Part shown: positions 24,826-31,935 of the stretch, in pieces
How the letters are laid out: each line of letters begins with the position of its first letter
Position numbering within the stretch: position 1 is the stretch's first letter
Assembly: GCF_003240585.1 (NCBI RefSeq)
Contig: NZ_PCDP01000038.1
Location: 186,001 to 250,000, forward strand
Length of the DNA: 64,000 bases
Source of the DNA: Arminella tubonensis
Lineage (GTDB): Bacteria > Pseudomonadota > Alphaproteobacteria > Rhizobiales > Rhizobiaceae
Direction: 5' to 3'
Translations under genes and position numbers: made by a program
The notes under the pieces: generated by a model
Told to the model about the DNA's origin: nothing
What the model saw: the letters and a program-made list of their open reading frames with translations, nothing else
The model's database searches: none

Positions 24826-25062
24826 ATGGCAGCCGAGAAATTTATCGTCCTTCCCTACAAGCGGAACCGGGGCAATCTTGTTTCCGGCGAGATGAGGCAG
24901 GCCTCGAATGCGGCAAGCGCCGAGAAGATCGCCGCCGCGATGGCGGACCGTTTCGTCGGCGTCGCGGCCTATGCCGTCATGGTCGACGAAGAGACCGGCG
25001 ACATGAGCGCACCAAGGCTTCTCTCGAAACATGGCGAAGTCGCCGATCTATTGGCTGCGTAG
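24826..25062 (+). CDS. Small conserved-looking protein of unknown function
   Basis: 78 residues (MAAEKFIVLPYKRNRGNLVS and onward) with an alternating pattern suggesting a small alpha/beta fold. I do not recognise a domain. The ATG at 24826 follows GAGGTGAG. TTGACA at 24773-24778 may be its -35 box, but the matching -10 is poor. It is convergent with the PilZ gene. Confidence 0.6.
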   Translation: MAAEKFIVLPYKRNRGNLVSGEMRQASNAASAEKIAAAMADRFVGVAAYAVMVDEETGDMSAPRLLSKHGEVADLLAA

Positions 25063-25090
25063 ATTGCGGGCCGCATCGCGAGACTGCATG

Positions 25091-25336
25091 TCAATCTTCT
25101 GAAAAGCTGACGCCGACAGCATCGATGCGCCGCCACTTCACCGTAGCTTTATATGTACGACCATCCGAGATCTGCAGTTTGAACGTCTCGGGAACGGAAA
25201 CAACATTCTGAACCTTCAACCGCGCTCCCGCTTCTGAGAGGTCTCTCACGACGCAATCAAACACGGAGTGACCTCCATCCAGAACGATCTTTGCGCCAAG
25301 AAAGGTTCTTTTTCGCAAGTGTTGTCGATTTTCCAA
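25091..25336 (-). CDS. PilZ domain protein (c-di-GMP binding)
   Basis: 81 residues forming a single PilZ domain. The c-di-GMP motifs are RKRTF (RxxxR type, residue 8) and DLSEAGARL (D/NxSxxG, residues 32-40). Stand-alone PilZ proteins relay the second messenger to motility or polysaccharide enzymes; the nearby family 2 glycosyltransferase is a possible partner, but this is inference. The start is TTG at 25336, with AAGGCG upstream. Confidence 0.85.
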   Translation of the reverse strand: MENRQHLRKRTFLGAKIVLDGGHSVFDCVVRDLSEAGARLKVQNVVSVPETFKLQISDGRTYKATVKWRRIDAVGVSFSED

Positions 25337-25533
25337 TGCCGATACGCCTTAGTCCAGTGCTCGACGCCAGGGTATTAACTGGGGGTTTAAAGCTTGGTAA
25401 ATCGCAACCATTGATTTCTATTATCTAATATATGTGTGCCGACCCTTGATCGATATGTTGATCGACAATTAGCAAATATTTTCAATGCGGCTGCAACGCC
25501 ATTGCATCCCCACGCTGTGCGAGAGTCGCTTCG
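25337..25533. other. AT-rich intergenic stretch before metalloprotease gene
   Basis: This 197-base stretch is clearly richer in A and T than its surroundings and includes two TTGATCGA copies (25446-25453 and 25458-25465). It marks the left side of the AT-richer segment ending at tRNA-Gly. No integrase or repeat boundary was found. Confidence 0.4.
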
Positions 25534-26538
25534 ATGGACACTGTTTTTGAGCGAATGTGTGCTGAGTGTGGACTGGATCCATTGAATGGGGACGGACTAG
25601 AGTTTGAGGATCAAGAAGAGCTCGTCAGGTGCATTTGGCAGGTCAACCAACTGAACGCTGATCACGCGAAAATACGCGCGCCAGGCTTCGAGGTCGAGGT
25701 AGGTTTCTTTAAATCTTCTCAACGTCGCGCATTTTCAGGCATATTCGAGGGCACCGACGTAATCGCCGTAAGCTGGGGGATTATAGAAACTTATCGCGGT
25801 GTGTTCTCGGGGATTATGGGTCTTTCCGTTTTCTCTTGGATCCCACAACACCAGCGAGATGAAGCCGCCCTCTGGCTTTATGAGTGTGCAAAGCACTCCA
25901 TTTTTCTGCACGAACTTGGACACATATGGAACGGTCACACGAGCTTGAAACAACAACGAGGAATCGCGTCGTCCCGAGACGGAGGATTGTCGAACATCGA
26001 CCTGCAGACGCTTGAATTCGATGCCGATTCCTTCGCCGCAACCCACATTTTTAATTTCGGCGTCATTACGCATCCCTTCCCGATCATAAAATCAGAACTC
26101 GACGACCAATTTGGCCGAGGCGCCACATATTTGTTAATGACGGTTTTCGCGATCTACATGGTTTTCCGTCTTGAAGATCGACCAGCAGATTTCGACCCAG
26201 ATGAAAAGAAGTTATATCCATCGACTCCGCTTAGGCAGCGTATGATGGCAGGAGTTTTGGTAGCCCACGCTGGAAAGAAAGGTCTATTCGAGGAACAGAA
26301 TGCCTGGGACCTAGTCGTGCAAGGTATATGGACCGCAGAGGAAGTCTTTGCAAAGTGGATGAAGAGGCCCAGAAGCGACACGGCAGTGCGGGCTGCATTG
26401 AGCGCCGAGGGCGGCAAATACCAGGATAAGTTGCTGCAGCATTGGCATGCAATTCGCCCTCAGCTCGATCCACTCAAGCGGGGCGGTGAGCTCCCTAAGG
26501 CTCAATATGTTGATGATGAGAGCATATGGGCTACATAA
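25534..26538 (+). CDS. Orphan HExxH-type metalloprotease-like protein, probably horizontally acquired
   Basis: 334 residues. A zinc-protease motif, HELGHIWNGH, lies near residue 126, with a downstream LEFDADSFA stretch (about 160) that could give the third ligand, as in gluzincin-type enzymes. A hydrophobic segment (TYLLMTVFAIYMVF) follows near residue 200. I do not recognise the family further. Codon use is AT-richer than the neighbours, the gene stands alone, and it lies 110 bases from the 3' end of tRNA-Gly, a common integration site. It may be part of a small island; a role in phage defence or stress is possible but unproven. Confidence 0.7.
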   Translation: MDTVFERMCAECGLDPLNGDGLEFEDQEELVRCIWQVNQLNADHAKIRAPGFEVEVGFFKSSQRRAFSGIFEGTDVIAVSWGIIETYRGVFSGIMGLSVFSWIPQHQRDEAALWLYECAKHSIFLHELGHIWNGHTSLKQQRGIASSRDGGLSNIDLQTLEFDADSFAATHIFNFGVITHPFPIIKSELDDQFGRGATYLLMTVFAIYMVFRLEDRPADFDPDEKKLYPSTPLRQRMMAGVLVAHAGKKGLFEEQNAWDLVVQGIWTAEEVFAKWMKRPRSDTAVRAALSAEGGKYQDKLLQHWHAIRPQLDPLKRGGELPKAQYVDDESIWAT

Positions 26539-26648
26539 ATACAGCCGAGGCCACGGACTCGAAAAAGGGTCGCAAGATCGCCGAAACCAGCGCTGTGAAA
26601 CGTTCAGTGACGCGAGTGACGTGCGAACTTAGCAAGCCCTTGAATTTT

Positions 26649-26722
26649 TGGAGCGGGTGAAGGGAATCGAACCCTCGTATTCAGCTTGGGAAGCTGCTGC
26701 TCTACCATTGAGCTACACCCGC
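26649..26722 (-). tRNA. tRNA-Gly (anticodon CCC)
   Basis: The minus-strand sequence starts GCGGGTGTAGCTC and ends CACCCGCTCCA, a 7-base-pair acceptor stem with encoded CCA. The D arm is GCTC/GAGC, the anticodon loop TTCCCAA gives CCC, and the T arm is AGGGTTCGATTCCCT. The length of 74 bases is normal. The first anticodon-stem pair looks mismatched (G-A). Confidence 0.95.
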
Positions 26723-26780
26723 CGATAGGGCGAAGACTTCCAACAGAACCTGGCCGCTGTCAAGGCTGAAAGACTTGAGT

Positions 26781-27872
26781 TCAGAGGCGGAAATGCTTGG
26801 AGAGCTTCAGGCCCTGGGCCTGATAGTTCGAGCCGAGGCCAGTGCCATAGAGGCTCGAGGGTGGTTCCAGCATGTGTTCGTAGACGAGGCGGCCGACGAT
26901 CTGGCCGTCTTCGAGGATGAAGGGCACTTCGTGGCTGCGCACTTCGAGCACGGCGCGGCTGCCGCGGCCGCCGGCGGGGGCGTGGCCGAAGCCGGGATCG
27001 AAGAAGCCGGCGTAATGGACGCGGAACTCGCCGACCAGCGGGTCGTATGGGGTCATTTCGGCGGCGTAGTGCGGGGGTACGTGTACGGCCTCGCGCGAGA
27101 CCAGGATATAGAATTCGTCGGGATCGAGGATCAGCTCCGTGCGGCCACGGCTATAGAGCGGTTCCCAGAAATCGAAGATGTCGTGCTGGGCCTTTTTGTC
27201 GACATCCACGACAGCCGTGTGGTGCTTGCCGCGATAGCCGATCAGGCCTTCGCCGTCACCGATCAGGTCGATCGACAGCGCGATGCCGCCGCCCGTCACG
27301 TTCGGCCGTCTGCTGGCGACCAGGGTCTCCGCGGCATGAAGCTCCAGCAATTGCGGTTCGGACAGCATTGCGTGGCCGACGCGGAAACGGATCTGCGACA
27401 GGCGCGAACCGCGGCGGACGACGATCGGGAACGTCCGAGGGCTGATCTCGAGGTATAGAGGGCCGGAATAGCCGGCCGGGATCTTGTCGAACTCCTGCGC
27501 GTAGTCGGTGATGACGCGCGTGAAGATGTCGAGGCGGCCGGTGGAGCTCTTCGGATTGGCCGATGCCGACATGTCCGCCGGCAGGTCGAGATGCTCCATC
27601 AGGGGGACGATGTAGACGCAGCCGGTTTCGAGCACGGCGCTCTCGCTGAGGTCGATGACGTGCAGGCTGAGGCGGTCTAGCTTGTCGGAAACCAGATGCG
27701 AGGGGCCGGGCATGAAGCTGGCGCGAACGCGGAAAGCCTTGGCGCCAAGACGCAGGTCCAGGCTTGCCGGCTGAATCTGGTCGCGGTCGAGTTCTTTTTC
27801 CGTGGTCAGCCGACCACTTTCGAATAATTCCGCGATTGCGCGATCCGCTAAAATACCTGTGTCGCGAGCCAT
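26781..27872 (-). CDS. dcd: 2'-deoxycytidine 5'-triphosphate deaminase, double-length form
   Basis: 363 residues, about twice the size of the usual 190-residue Dcd. The N-terminal half has the dUTPase-fold blocks DQIQPASLDLRLG and ANPKSSTGRLDIFTRVITDYAQEFDKIPAGYSGPLYLEI, and the second half repeats a related fold (HVPPHYAAEMTPYDPLVGEFRVHYAGFFDPGFG). This long form is annotated as Dcd in many alphaproteobacteria. It would make dUTP from dCTP for thymidylate synthesis. The start at 27872 follows AAGGATG; upstream in-frame starts lack spacing. It is divergent from metZ. Confidence 0.82.
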   Translation of the reverse strand: MARDTGILADRAIAELFESGRLTTEKELDRDQIQPASLDLRLGAKAFRVRASFMPGPSHLVSDKLDRLSLHVIDLSESAVLETGCVYIVPLMEHLDLPADMSASANPKSSTGRLDIFTRVITDYAQEFDKIPAGYSGPLYLEISPRTFPIVVRRGSRLSQIRFRVGHAMLSEPQLLELHAAETLVASRRPNVTGGGIALSIDLIGDGEGLIGYRGKHHTAVVDVDKKAQHDIFDFWEPLYSRGRTELILDPDEFYILVSREAVHVPPHYAAEMTPYDPLVGEFRVHYAGFFDPGFGHAPAGGRGSRAVLEVRSHEVPFILEDGQIVGRLVYEHMLEPPSSLYGTGLGSNYQAQGLKLSKHFRL

Positions 27873-27917
27873 TCTGCCCATCCTTAATTTGCCGCAGACA
27901 AAACCAAATACGGGGAA

Positions 27918-27946
27918 TTGACGCAAGGCGCTATCGGCAGTATTGC
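27918..27946 (+). promoter_or_regulatory. Promoter of the SAM-II/metZ transcript
   Basis: TTGACG (27918-27923) and TATTGC (27941-27946) are separated by 17 bases. A start near 27953 would put the SAM-II aptamer at the very 5' end of the RNA, as expected. Confidence 0.6.
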
Positions 27947-27955
27947 AGTCTTATC

Positions 27956-28015
27956 CCGTGGTGATTTGGCCGGTCGGCTTGCAGCCACGTTAAATAAATG
28001 GCTAAAAAGACCGGG
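27956..28015 (+). promoter_or_regulatory. SAM-II riboswitch aptamer
   Basis: The sequence contains the SAM-II core: GTGATTTGG, CTTGCAGCCACGTTAAA and TAAATGGCTAAAAAG in order. Stem P1 is formed by CGTGG (27957-27961) and CCACG (27985-27989), and the pseudoknot by CCGGTC (27970-27975) and GACCGG (28009-28014). SAM-II is the alphaproteobacterial S-adenosylmethionine riboswitch of methionine genes. It lies directly before metZ. Confidence 0.93.
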
Positions 28016-28018
28016 TTG

Positions 28019-28050
28019 AAAACCGGTCTGCTATTGCGACCGGTTTTTTT
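28019..28050 (+). terminator. Riboswitch-controlled terminator before metZ
   Basis: AAAACCGGTC (28019-28028) pairs with GACCGGTTTT (28038-28047), followed by more T. The 5' arm (CCGGTC, 28023-28028) can instead pair with GACCGG (28009-28014), which is also the 3' strand of the aptamer pseudoknot. So SAM binding would free the terminator and stop transcription. Confidence 0.8.
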
Positions 28051-28072
28051 GTATCACGAAGGTGGTAATGAC

Positions 28073-29257
28073 ATGACCAAGACCTGGCGCCCCGCAACGC
28101 AACTCGTTCACGGCGGCACGCTCCGCTCCCAATTCGGCGAGACATCGGAAGCGATCTATCTCACCCAAGGATTTGTCTACGAAACGTCTGAGGCCGCAGA
28201 AGCACGCTTCAAGGGCGAGACCGAAGGCTTTATCTACGCCCGCTACGGCAGCCCGACCAATGACATGTTCGAAAAGCGGATGTGCATGCTCGAAGGCGCC
28301 GAGGATGCGCGCGCCACCGCCTCCGGCATGGCTGCGGTCACCGCCGCGATCCTCTGCCAGCTGAAGGCCGGCGACCACATCGTCGCTGCCCGCGCCCTGT
28401 TCGGCTCCTGCCGCTGGGTGGTCGAGACACTGGCGCCGAAATACGGCATCGAATGCACGCTCGTCGACGGTCGCTTCCTTGAGAACTGGGAAAATGCGAT
28501 CCAGCCGAACACCAAGGTGTTCTTCCTGGAAAGCCCGACGAACCCGACTTTGGAAGTGATCGACATCGCGGGTGTCGCCAGGCTTGCCAACCAGGTCGGC
28601 GCCAAGGTCGTCGTCGACAATGTCTTCGCGACGCCGCTTTTCCAGAAGCCTCTCGAACTCGGCGCCCATATCGTCGTCTATTCGGCGACCAAGCACATCG
28701 ACGGTCAGGGACGCTGCCTCGGCGGCGTCGTTCTTTCCGACAAGGCGTGGATCGACGAGCATCTGCACGACTACTTCCGCCATACCGGACCGGCCATGTC
28801 GCCGTTCAACGCCTGGACGCTGCTGAAGGGCATCGAGACGCTGCCGCTGCGCGTCAAGCAGCAGACGCAGAACGCCGCGGCGATCGCCGATTTTCTCGCT
28901 GAGAACGGCAAGGTCGCCAAGGTGATCTATCCCGGCCGAAAGGACCATCCGCAGGCCGATATCATCGCCAAGCAGATGACCGGCGGCTCGACGCTGGTCG
29001 CCTTCGAAATGAAGGGTGGCAAGGAAGCGGCATTTGCGCTGCAGAATGCGCTGGAGATCACCAAGATTTCCAACAATCTCGGCGACAGCAAGAGCCTGAT
29101 CACGCATCCGGCGACGACCACGCACAAGAACCTGACGGACGAGGCACGCGCCGAGCTCGGCATCTCGCCTGGAACAGTGCGCTACTCCGCCGGCATCGAG
29201 GATACGGACGATCTGCTCGAGGATTTCGCCCGCGCACTGAAGCAGGTGATCGGCTGA
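28073..29257 (+). CDS. metZ: O-succinylhomoserine sulfhydrylase
   Basis: 394 residues, a PLP enzyme of the Cys/Met metabolism family that makes homocysteine from O-succinylhomoserine and sulfide. Family blocks: YARYGSPTNDMFEKRMCMLEG, ATASGMAAVTA, ESPTNPTLEVID, DNVFATPLFQKPLELGAHIVVYSATKHIDGQGR with the PLP lysine in SATKH, and SLGDSKSLITHPATTTH-like end. The ATG at 28073 follows AAGGTGG; a longer ORF from 27998 runs through the riboswitch. Expression is under the SAM-II riboswitch just upstream, so high SAM turns it off. Confidence 0.93.
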   Translation: MTKTWRPATQLVHGGTLRSQFGETSEAIYLTQGFVYETSEAAEARFKGETEGFIYARYGSPTNDMFEKRMCMLEGAEDARATASGMAAVTAAILCQLKAGDHIVAARALFGSCRWVVETLAPKYGIECTLVDGRFLENWENAIQPNTKVFFLESPTNPTLEVIDIAGVARLANQVGAKVVVDNVFATPLFQKPLELGAHIVVYSATKHIDGQGRCLGGVVLSDKAWIDEHLHDYFRHTGPAMSPFNAWTLLKGIETLPLRVKQQTQNAAAIADFLAENGKVAKVIYPGRKDHPQADIIAKQMTGGSTLVAFEMKGGKEAAFALQNALEITKISNNLGDSKSLITHPATTTHKNLTDEARAELGISPGTVRYSAGIEDTDDLLEDFARALKQVIG

Positions 29258-29269
29258 TCATTGCCAGCA

Positions 29270-29299
29270 GGGCCTGTCCGAACCAAATCGGGCAGGCCC
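29270..29299 (+). terminator. Hairpin after metZ
   Basis: GGGCCTGTCCGA and TCGGGCAGGCCC form a 12-base stem with one G-U pair, 13 bases after the metZ stop. There is no T run, so termination may be partial. A second dyad of 11-base arms (TCCGTTAAGGA/TCCTTGACGGA, 29408-29446) lies before apaG; its role is unknown. Confidence 0.5.
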
Positions 29300-29407
29300 G
29301 CCGGCGACGAATTCCGGCTCAAAAGCTGCGTAGCTATCCTCTGGCTCGGCAACCCCGGCGTTAACCTTCAGCGTTAGTCTTAATATTCGAAAAATCACAT
29401 AAACCTG

Positions 29408-29446
29408 TCCGTTAAGGACTGATTCACCAATCCGTTCCTTGACGGA
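29408..29446. promoter_or_regulatory. Inverted repeat upstream of apaG
   Basis: TCCGTTAAGGA (29408-29418) and TCCTTGACGGA (29436-29446) match as an inverted repeat with one mismatch. It lies about 50 bases before the apaG start and includes a TTGACG that could be a -35 box. It could be an operator or a hairpin; I cannot decide. Confidence 0.35.
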
Positions 29447-29496
29447 TATTGAAGCCTATAGGATATCGGTAACTCAATACGTCTAAGGTGTCAGGT

Positions 29497-29889
29497 ATGT
29501 ATCGCGCCCTAACACGAGATATCGAGGTCGTCGTCGAGCCGTTTTATCTGGAGGAGCAATCCGATCCGGATGATGATCGCTACGTCTGGGGCTATCGCAT
29601 CGTCATTTCGAACCACTCGACTGTCTCCGTGCGGCTGATCACGCGCTATTGGCACATCACCGACCAGAATGGACAGGTGGACGAGGTGACCGGGCCCGGC
29701 GTTGTCGGCGAGCAGCCGCACCTCAATCCGGGCGATACCTATGAATATTCATCCGGCTGCCCGCTCGATACCCCGTCGGGCATGATGTTCGGCCATTACC
29801 ACATGGAATCCGACGACGGGGAACAGTTCGACGTCGAAATCCCCGCCTTCTCGCTGGATTCGCCAGGCCTGCTGCGCACCCTGAACTGA
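29497..29889 (+). CDS. apaG: ApaG domain protein
   Basis: 130 residues with the ApaG fold: IEVVVEPFYLEEQSDPDDDRYVWGY, VRLITRYWHITDQNG, EVTGPGVVGEQPHLNPG and GHYHMESDDGE. The glycine-rich GPGVVGEQP is the family signature. ApaG is a fibronectin-like beta protein linked to magnesium/cobalt resistance in enterobacteria; its biochemical role is unclear. The ATG at 29497 follows AAGG; an in-frame GTG three codons upstream is an alternative. Confidence 0.88.
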   Translation: MYRALTRDIEVVVEPFYLEEQSDPDDDRYVWGYRIVISNHSTVSVRLITRYWHITDQNGQVDEVTGPGVVGEQPHLNPGDTYEYSSGCPLDTPSGMMFGHYHMESDDGEQFDVEIPAFSLDSPGLLRTLN

Positions 29890-29900
29890 AGGCTGCGCCC

Positions 29901-30893
29901 TCAGGCTTCCGTCTTGAGCTCCGAAGGATCGAAACGATAGGTCGTGGAGCAGAACTCGCAGGTCACCGCGACCTCGCCGTCTTCCTCGCTTGCCTCGATC
30001 TCCTCAGCCGAGAAGCCTTTCAGCACGCCCTTGATCTTGTCGCGCGAACAGCTGCAGCGGTCGAACACCGCCTGCGGCGGAAAAGCCCGTACGCCGCGCT
30101 CGTGGAACAGCCTGAAGAGCAGTCGCTCGGTGCCGACGAGCGGATCGGTCAGTTCGTCGGCGTCGATCGTCTCGACCAGCGAGCGTGCTTCCGCCCAGGC
30201 ATCGTCGTCCGCATGGTCGTGGACGCCCGGGTCGCCGTCTCCGCCGTGCAGGTCGGGCTGGCGCATGCGCTCCGATGCCTGCGGCAGAAACTGCGCGATC
30301 AGGCCGCCTGCCCGCCAGCGATGGCGCGGCTTGCCTGCCTCGTCGCGATCGAAAAGCTCGGCCGCCCCGAGGCGGACGCGGGTCGGTATCTGTTCCGACT
30401 GGCGGAAATACACACCGGCGATCTCCTCGAGCGACGTGCCGTCAAGCTCGACGATGCCCTGATAGGGCTGCGAATACTGGCCCTGGTCGATCGTGAAGGC
30501 GAGAACGCCCTTGCCGAGCAGTTGCTCCGGCTCGGTCTCGCCGGCGGCGATCGCCTTTGCCAGCGCCTCCTCGTTGAAACGGGCATAGGCCCGGACGTTC
30601 TCCGGCGTGGAGAAATCGGCGACCAGCAGGTCGACGGGGCCATCGCCCTTGGTCTGGACCATGAACTTGCCATCGAATTTCAGCGAGGTGCCGAGCAGCA
30701 CGGTGAGCACGATGGCTTCGGCCAGAAGCCGGGCGACGGGTGCCGGATAATGATGGCGTTCCAGGATTGCGTCGAGCATAGGGCCGAGCTGCACGGCACG
30801 GCCGCGCACGTCGAGGCCGTCGACCTGAAAGGGAACGACGTGATCATCGCCTGCAAAATCGAACTGACCCAGCGATGCTGCACTTTCCGCCAT
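29901..30893 (-). CDS. hslO: Hsp33 redox-regulated chaperone
   Basis: 330 residues. The N-terminal substrate-binding domain is followed by the redox switch with four zinc-binding cysteines: DRCSCSRDK (CxC) and, about 30 residues later, CEFC (CxxC). Under oxidative and heat stress the disulfides form and the chaperone becomes active in the cytosol. A His/Asp-rich insertion (GGDGDPGVHDHADDDAW) in the middle is longer than in E. coli. It follows argF by 51 bases on the same strand and may be in the argD-argF-hslO unit. Confidence 0.92.
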   Translation of the reverse strand: MAESAASLGQFDFAGDDHVVPFQVDGLDVRGRAVQLGPMLDAILERHHYPAPVARLLAEAIVLTVLLGTSLKFDGKFMVQTKGDGPVDLLVADFSTPENVRAYARFNEEALAKAIAAGETEPEQLLGKGVLAFTIDQGQYSQPYQGIVELDGTSLEEIAGVYFRQSEQIPTRVRLGAAELFDRDEAGKPRHRWRAGGLIAQFLPQASERMRQPDLHGGDGDPGVHDHADDDAWAEARSLVETIDADELTDPLVGTERLLFRLFHERGVRAFPPQAVFDRCSCSRDKIKGVLKGFSAEEIEASEEDGEVAVTCEFCSTTYRFDPSELKTEA

Positions 30894-30944
30894 GCTTAAT
30901 CTCCTAGTCGCGGCTGCGATCTCTTCGTCGCAGCACTTAAATCC

Positions 30945-31862
30945 TCAGATCGCGCCCAGGCACCAAGCAAGAATCGACTTTTGCGCATGAAGGCGGTTTT
31001 CCGCCTCATCGAAAACAACGGATTGCGGACCATCGATCACTTCGTCCGTCACCTCCTCCCCGCGATGAGCGGGCAGGCAATGCATGAACAACGCGTCTTT
31101 ACCGGCCTGTGCCATCAAAGCCGCGTTGACCTGATAGGGCTGGAAGACGTTGTGACCGCGAGCCCGGTGCTCCTGATTCATGGAAACCCAGGTATCGGTA
31201 ACCACGCAATCGGCGCCGGCGACCGCACGGTCTGCATCATGGCTGAGCATGATTTCGGCGCCCTCATTGCGGGCCCAGTTCAAATAGTGATCCTTCGGCT
31301 CGGAACCAAGGGGCACCGCCATATTCATGCGATAGCCGAAACGGGCGGCCCCTTCGACCAGCGAATGCAGCACGTTGTTGCCGTCGCCGGTCCAGGCGAT
31401 GGTCTTGCCCTTGATCGGGCCGCGATGTTCCTCGAAGGTCATGACATCGGCCATGATCTGGCAGGGGTGGGTGTCGTCGGTGAGCGCATTGATGACAGGG
31501 ACGGTGGCATGTTCGGCCAGTTCCAACAGGCGCGAATGGTCTGTCGTGCGGATCATGATGGCATCGACGTAGCGCGACAGCACCTTTGCGGTATCGCCGA
31601 TGGTCTCGGCGCGGCCGAGCTGCATTTCGGTGCCGGACAGGAACAGCGTCTCGCCGCCGAGCTGGCGCATGCCGACATCGAAGGAAACGCGGGTCCGGGT
31701 CGAGGGCTTCTCGAAAATCATCGCCAGCATCTTGCCCTCGAGCGGCCTGTCCGCCGTACCAGCCTTGGTCGCCAGCTTGCGGATGAGCGCATCGTCGATG
31801 ATTGTGCGAAGGTCGGAGGTCTTCACCGCCGAGAGATCGAGAAAGTGTTTCGGTGAAGCCAT
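30945..31862 (-). CDS. argF: Ornithine carbamoyltransferase
   Basis: 305 residues; makes citrulline from ornithine and carbamoyl phosphate in arginine synthesis. Signatures: EKPSTRTRVSFDVG (carbamoyl-phosphate site), HPCQIMADVMTF, and HCLPAHRGEEV (ornithine site). The start at 31862 gives the normal length; the longer ORF to 32075 runs into argD. It follows argD by 73 bases, where a nested hairpin is found (31892-31929). Confidence 0.95.
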   Translation of the reverse strand: MASPKHFLDLSAVKTSDLRTIIDDALIRKLATKAGTADRPLEGKMLAMIFEKPSTRTRVSFDVGMRQLGGETLFLSGTEMQLGRAETIGDTAKVLSRYVDAIMIRTTDHSRLLELAEHATVPVINALTDDTHPCQIMADVMTFEEHRGPIKGKTIAWTGDGNNVLHSLVEGAARFGYRMNMAVPLGSEPKDHYLNWARNEGAEIMLSHDADRAVAGADCVVTDTWVSMNQEHRARGHNVFQPYQVNAALMAQAGKDALFMHCLPAHRGEEVTDEVIDGPQSVVFDEAENRLHAQKSILAWCLGAI

Positions 31863-31891
31863 AATCTTTATCCGTACCCTGGAAACAACAA

Positions 31892-31929
31892 CGCCCGCTG
31901 CGGGGCTATAACGCCCCAAATAGCGGGCG
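31892..31929 (-). promoter_or_regulatory. Nested hairpin between argD and argF
   Basis: An outer stem CGCCCGCT/AGCGGGCG (8 pairs) encloses an inner stem GGGGC/GCCCC with loop TATAAC. It lies between the two arginine genes. It may protect or separate the two mRNA parts or act as a partial terminator; no T run follows on the minus strand. Confidence 0.5.
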
Positions 31930-31935
31930 ATAAAC

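Noticed and set aside
26539..26648. Attachment-site repeat of the tRNA-Gly 3' end
   Set aside because: I searched the flank of the metalloprotease gene for a copy of the tRNA end and saw no convincing match, so no att site is claimed.
28031..29125. 364-residue minus-strand ORF opposite metZ
   Set aside because: Antisense shadow of metZ, compositionally biased, no domain.
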